From Owenia fusiformis (Eukaryota; Annelida; Polychaeta; Sabellida; Oweniidae): DNA of 64,000 bases. A program made the position numbers and the translations under genes. Location: positions 17,919,375 to 17,983,374 of the forward strand of contig CAIIXF020000005.1 of the NCBI GenBank assembly GCA_903813345.2. Reading direction: 5' to 3'. Every line of letters begins with the position of its first letter. The first letter of the stretch is position 1. The notes beneath the pieces are model-generated. The model saw nothing but the letters and a program-made list of their open reading frames with translations. It was not told the DNA's origin and did no database searches. Shown one piece after another: positions 58,932-64,000 of the stretch.

Positions 58932-59589
58932 GTGAGTACATTATAATCATATTCCAATATTCTAATAAAATATTTATCATATTTACATTTAGAGGCAAGT
59001 AAAAGGGTATTCCCAAAGTTGTAATAATTTTTTTTTTTTTTTTGAATTATGATACTCTATTAAGGATACCCTCATATCATAATGGGAGATGCTACAAAGT
59101 GCACGTTTCACACAACATAAATCAAACAATCCAAATGTATTACTATATAGTATATACAGCTATAGAAGCAATCAACACATTTCATATTTGATATTATACT
59201 AATGGGCCTTTTATCACACCAGACTGTTTCATAACCACTCTGACAAAACACATGGGACATTTTATTATATTTTTTCAAACTTGCAAACTAAAAATGTTTC
59301 ATTATCACATCAAGGATGATAGGTATTAACATTACTCACACAAAGTAAAAATAGTAGCTTTGAAACAGAATAGAAATTTTGAAAACCAATTTTTGAATAA
59401 GAGTCTAAAAGGGGAAAGGTCTCTATGACTCTTAGTTCAAAGTTTTTCAAAGTTCCACATTTCCCACGATATATAAATGTATAGTATGTATAGTAGCAAA
59501 TTGACTTGACAGACTTAGCCTTTCGAGTGCACTGCTGTTCGATATTTTTACCCTATACGAAACAGAGCACATTTTAAAATAATCGATCC

Positions 59590-60190
59590 AGCAAACAGTG
59601 ACGTCCATGTCACGTTTCTCACAAGTAGCATATATGTTCCTAGAAAACGTTGCACATTTTCGTTCTTTACACATCGAAGCAACTTAAACATGAGACATCT
59701 ATTGATGGTATAAAAAGAACGTTGTTGTAACGTGTCCGTAAAGTTCGTTAGTGTGAAAAACATAACAAACAGGAAAGTAACTCAAATGTTATAATTCAAC
59801 GTTGTCAAAACAGGCTTTTAATATCAAAATATTTGTTGGTGGAAAAAAACATGACAAAAACTTTGTGTTTCAGACGTATTGTTAACGTTAAAACTTTGAA
59901 ATAACGTCAATAATGACGTTCATGGACCATATTCATCTGACGTTATTTAAATATTCAGCAAAACGTCGATGGATGGTTGAATTTCAACATTGTGGAAATG
60001 GCTTCAAAATATTTGTGAGTTAAGGAAACGTTACAAAGACGTCAATATGTTCTCACTAAATCGGTTCATTACCGACATTATTTTAACATTAAAAGTTAAC
60101 GTTGTCAAAACGTTCTTACGATGTGAAATAACCTCAAAATGTGACATCAAAAATAACGTACATGTAACATCCAGATCCAACGTTATAAAT
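59590..60190. repeat. AACGTT/GACGTC-rich region
   Basis: At least ten AACGTT or GACGTC-type palindromic hexamers in 600 bp, often within AACGTTGTCAAAACG or AAACGTTACAAAGACGTC. The spacing is irregular. CpG is otherwise rare around here. It is probably a decayed repeat family. Confidence 0.5.
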
Positions 60191-60224
60191 AAAAAAAATT
60201 CCTAACCCTGCTAGGAAAGTTAAG

Positions 60225-60256
60225 TACCCGGTTACCCGGTTACCCGGTCACCCGGT
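60225..60256. repeat. TACCCGGT microsatellite
   Basis: Four near-identical 8-bp units: TACCCGGT three times, then CACCCGGT. Confidence 0.8.
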
Positions 60257-60899
60257 TTTTTACACAACCCCGCCAATTAGTCATCATGACAACCACATAT
60301 TCGTAGAAAACTTATTTGCATCATGGCTGAAAATAGACCCATGTAGGGGCGCTTCTTCGTCCTCATAAAGTTTTTATTTTGCAAGGGAACAGAACATTTT
60401 AACTTAAACATAAATTGTAGGTGATTGTAAGTGAGATGATATCTAAACCTGATGATAAAAAAACAATATATATCATTCCTTTCTTACATTTGACTAATAA
60501 ACCAACACTATAAATGTCAGACAGTCAATTATTTACTAAATGGTCACTTTCCTCACCAGATGAATTTATTGGGATATAGAGATACTCATCCTGCCCTCTG
60601 TCCTTCTGTACACCATTGTTCTCAACAGGATATTTTCTCAAGTATTCTCATTTTCATTATTCAGACCAAAATTGGTCAAAATGTGCCAATTTTCCACGAT
60701 CTTTGAGTTGTTCAAGTTCTTTGTTCAAGTGAGTGCAAATGGATTTTCCGTTGGTTGGAAGCCTGTTTTTAAAATCTCAGTTTGGAAAAGTAGTGGAGCA
60801 AATTTGTTCATATTTTGTATGTGAATACTATAAGCATAGCACACTGCCTAATGACACTTTTGGTAGAAGGTGGCCATTTCGAAAAATGGCTGCCATTTT

Positions 60900-60981
60900 T
60901 GCTATATACTTTGTTTGTAAAAATGCCGGCCATGGCTGTTCGATCGGATTTGCTACACTTTGGTGTTGCTGTTGTCTAGTT
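60900..60981 (+). mobile_element. Helitron-like 3' end fragment
   Basis: GATTTGCTACACTTTGGTGT, then TGCTGTTGTCTAG followed by T. The hairpin is diverged. The preceding AAATGGCTGCCATTTTT matches internal parts of the 13.3-kb element. Confidence 0.4.
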
Positions 60982-61849
60982 AGCATAGGGCTCTGGTCAA
61001 GAGGAAATGCATGCTAAATTGAAAATGGCAGCCATTTCTCAGGAAAATTTTGATTTTTCTGATTACACAAACACTAGTGACTAGATTTGATCAAAACCAT
61101 CACGTGTGTCAACTTTTTCAAAAGGAGACAAAACTAGTACTCTATTTACTGGTTATTTCTATTATGCAATGTCAGAAATGATGAGATGTTTTATAAAATG
61201 GTGATTAACCAAAATACCATAGTATCTGAAAGGACCATAAGAATGGTAACAAAACTTATCCCAAACTCGTCACTTAAGCTCCAATCTAATCAATAAGATC
61301 CCAAACTTATCATCAATATCCTAGACTTGGGTATCCTAAACCTATCCCATTTATATTAAACTTATCCAAACTGATCACATATCCCAAACTTTTCCCAAAT
61401 ATTCCAAACTCACCACATATATTCCAAACTTATCCCCAAACCTTGAAGTGTTTCATTTCAAATGTATTGAAATATATATTGCCTTTGAAAATGGTCCATA
61501 GTGATTGGAGAACATAAAACAAGAAAAAGTTATTACATTTCAAAAAAATTGGTTTGACGTAAAGTATCTTTTATCATTATTTGTTTGTTGGGATTTGCTA
61601 CTTCATGGAGTTGCTGTTATCCATGTAAAGATGAACAGTATTGGTGTCAGGTGTTATTAATCAAATATAAAATGGGATTAGTAATTGAAGTGGATTATAC
61701 CTGAGTATATAACACAAAAACAATCCTGATGGGTTAATGCCTCAGCAAATTGTTCAACAGTTCTTTTGCTAGAGCTTAACTAAATACAGTTGAACTACAT
61801 GTATACACATGATTTTATAAAGTTCAGAACACGACTGAATGTAAAGAGA

Positions 61850-62634
61850 ATGAATTTACTACAATGGATTCTGATGCTCAATGCCTTGGCAAGTTCCGTG
61901 AATGGAGGTTTGCAGATACCAGGTTTCCGCCCAAAGGAAATGTCACAAGATGGAGATGTCGTTATTGGAATTGCTTACACTGCCAGTAAGCACAATAATG
62001 CAGATCGTAGCTTATGTGGTGCAACATATGCCAGTATACAATTGCCACAAGGTTGGGAACTGGTGAAGTTTATCATTGATAAGATAAACAATGATACAGA
62101 TGTTTTGCCTGGGGTGAAGTTAGGCTACAGAATAGTCGATGTCTGTCGAAAGAAATCTACAAATGTTCTCAATTCCTTACAGTTGGTCCCTCAAGAGTAT
62201 CATGTCTCAGACAGCAACATAACCGATTCAAGAATAATCGTGATTTATGCTGGAAGTGACTCTACCGTACCAATCAGCTATACCCTTACCCCTTTTGGGT
62301 TACCTACAATAGGGGTCAGTGCAAGTTCACAGTTGCTAAGCAACAAAGAAGAATTCCCATATTTCATGCGTATGGTACCTCCAGATCAGTACCAAGCACA
62401 AGCGATGGTCAGTATCCTTGAGCATTTCAACTGGACACAGGGCTGTCAACTTGGGACCACCTAATATGAGTGACTTCAAAATGTTGGACACCTAAGTCCA
62501 AATCTGAACACTTTTGTCCAAATTTTGAACACCTTTGGCCAACTTTTAAACACCTTTGGCCAAAGTTTGAGCACCTTTGCCAAACTTTGAGCACCTCAAA
62601 TTTTTCGCGCTCGCTACGCTCGCGATATCGTCAA

Positions 62635-62673
<39 letters not shown>

Positions 62674-64000
62674 AGGTACGAAAATTTCCAATGAGCATGC
62701 GTGACATATACGGGATTCGCGTGACAAATCCGAACAAATTGCGTTCGGTTTTTTCCGACGTTCGTATTTTTACCGTATCATAAACATATTTCGAAAAAAA
62801 TTCTACAGAAATATTTTTGCGTGACAATTGCCAGGTAAAATGCGTATTTGCGTGACATTTTCTGTCACGCAAAAAAAACTGGCGTGACTTCAAATTCTTC
62901 AGCAAATGCGTGACAAATACGCAAATTGCGGGACAGTTGACAGGCCTGTGGACATATGTGCTTATGATATATTCAGATGATGCCTATGGTTCACGTGGCT
63001 ATCTCTTCTTAAACAGATTTCGGAAGGAAGCAGGGATCTGTTTTGCAGCTGTACATCTCTTTGAAGTGAAAACACCAGATGAGGAATACAGGGAAACTGC
63101 CAAATATTTTTCCCGGAAAACAGGCGCAAATGTCATTGTCACGTTTGCAGGACGTTATTACATTGAAAAATTCACAAAGGCATTGAAAGATGAAGGTATA
63201 TATGACAGATACATTTGGGTTGGGTCCGACTCTTTTGAAGTTAACAGTGAGGCCAATTCATCATTTTGGCTCAAGTTTGAATCCTCACTTCCACCAGATT
63301 TTTCAAACTACTATTTCAGTCTTAATCCTATGACGAGACCAGATAACCCATGGTTTCGTGATCTCTGGGTTGATCTTTTTGATTGTACGTGGAAGGTCAA
63401 TTCATCATCCAAACCATATTGTGAAGAGTTTGAAGATATGAAAGAAAGCAAAGTGAAGCATAGTATTTACAAGTCATATGGACTTGAGGCTGGTGCAATA
63501 GAAGTTGCAGCACTAGGTTTACATGCTATGATTCAAAATGAATGCCCAGATGCCATTGGTAATAAAACATTGCTTGACAATTGCCTCAGAGATGGACCTT
63601 TGTTGTTTAACTACACCAAGCATGTTTCCACACCTAAATATGAATTTGATGAATCAGGGGACCGTTTGACACAATATAGTATCGTGCAACACAAGATAAA
63701 AGCTGACGGTTCATGTTGCAAAAATGAAATTGTTGGTTTCTGGAGCATGTCTGATGAAAAGCTCCAAATCCAGTATGACAACTTGACATGGATGGAACCA
63801 AAAGGAACTGGAAATATACCTGAATCAGTTTGTAGCAAGCCTTGTGAATCAAACGAGATTTATTTCCAAGGAGATTTGCCATGTTGTTGGGAATGCCGGC
63901 CATGCAGGGCTAATGAAATAGTAGAAGCCAACCAAACTGAATGCAAAATATGTACTAACTTTACATGGCCAAGCACAACATACCAAGACTGTGAGGCTAT
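61850..64000 (+). CDS. Metabotropic glutamate receptor-like family C GPCR (partial, interrupted)
   Basis: The frame is open from MNLLQWIL at 61850 to the window edge, except for a MITE at 62438-62948. I preferred this start over the in-frame ATG at 61790 because it begins a signal peptide (NLLQWILMLNALASSVNGG). The Venus-flytrap ligand domain follows: GIAYTASKHN, IDKINNDTDVLPGVKLGY, GLPTIGVSASSQLLS, PPDQYQAQAMVSILEHFNWT, then after the MITE YSDDAYGSRGY and YIWVGSDSFE. The cysteine-rich NCD3G domain begins at CSKPCESNEIYF (CCWECRPCRANEI, ECKICTNFTWPS). Several N-x-S/T sites are present. The seven-helix domain lies beyond 64000. Family C receptors bind amino acids and signal through G proteins; ligand choice cannot be told. 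No intron was seen in 2.1 kb. It lies where XDH should continue, so it may be nested in an XDH intron. Confidence 0.85.
62438..62948. mobile_element. 511-bp MITE, copy 2, inside the receptor coding sequence
   Basis: The ends are CAGGGCTGTCAACT and AGTTGACAGGCCTG. The flanking duplication is TGGACA (62432-62437 and 62949-62954). Removing the element plus one duplication restores an NWTY reading that fits the receptor family. The internal plan matches copy 1 at 38967: ~20-bp GAACACCTTTGGCCAAA repeats, CGCGCTCGCTACGCTCGC, a G run, then GCGTGAC repeats. As read, it introduces a stop eight codons after entry. Confidence 0.88.
62636..62672 (+). repeat. Run of 37 G
   Basis: An unbroken G homopolymer inside the MITE. 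Copy 1 has an interrupted G run at the same place. Exact length may be a sequencing estimate. Confidence 0.8.

Larger units (their letters stand above)
58932..61849. other. Stretch between the last XDH exon seen and the receptor gene
   Basis: No exon with the expected next XDH block was found. It contains an AACGTT-rich repeat region, a CCGGTTA microsatellite and a Helitron-like end near 60940-60981. ATTCCAAACTTATCCC-type repeats lie near 61250-61440. Confidence 0.45.

Overview
This is a 64 kb piece of nuclear DNA from an animal, most likely a marine invertebrate and perhaps a mollusc. That guess rests on protein style and repeat content; no species-diagnostic sequence was seen. It is AT-rich, its genes have many short exons with GT-AG introns, and much of the rest is transposons, minisatellites and fold-back repeats. 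I saw no bacterial operons, CRISPR arrays, tRNA or rRNA genes.

Layout. 1-15.5 kb: no confirmed host gene. It holds fold-back repeats, small non-autonomous transposons, one structurally complete 3.4 kb hAT transposon (4276-7645) sitting inside a 30-bp minisatellite, a promoter-like stretch followed by a possible first coding exon of a membrane protein (12.4-13.0 kb), and a Helitron-like repeat (13.3-14.0 kb). 15.8-27.9 kb (+): twelve exons of a G-protein-coupled receptor kinase of the GRK4/5/6 group. Its first exons are not seen, a minisatellite made of copies of its own splice acceptor lies against its first visible exon, and an antisense L1/Tx1-type LINE lies in one intron. 28-36 kb: downstream region with RFX-like sites, a 32-bp minisatellite and several MITEs.

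36-43 kb: a nest of transposons. A small hAT-like element was split by a 6.9 kb element, which carries a broken MULE-type transposase gene with a Ulp1-like protease and a PHD finger. That gene is itself split by a 479 bp MITE. 43.5-44.2 kb (-): a SPO16 (C1orf146) homologue, a meiotic crossover protein, with a visible helix-hairpin-helix tail.

47.1-58.9 kb (+): eleven in-phase exons of a xanthine dehydrogenase/aldehyde oxidase family gene, covering both 2Fe-2S domains and part of the FAD domain. A second, different LINE lies in its fifth intron. The molybdenum half is not in the window. 61.85-64 kb (+): start of a family C GPCR (metabotropic glutamate receptor-like) in one open frame, interrupted by a second copy of the MITE that breaks the MULE gene.

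The host genes (receptor kinase, meiotic factor, oxidoreductase, receptor) do not form a pathway. What links the window is transposon activity: several insertions still show clean target-site duplications, two LINEs sit in host introns, and one MITE family has hit coding sequence twice.
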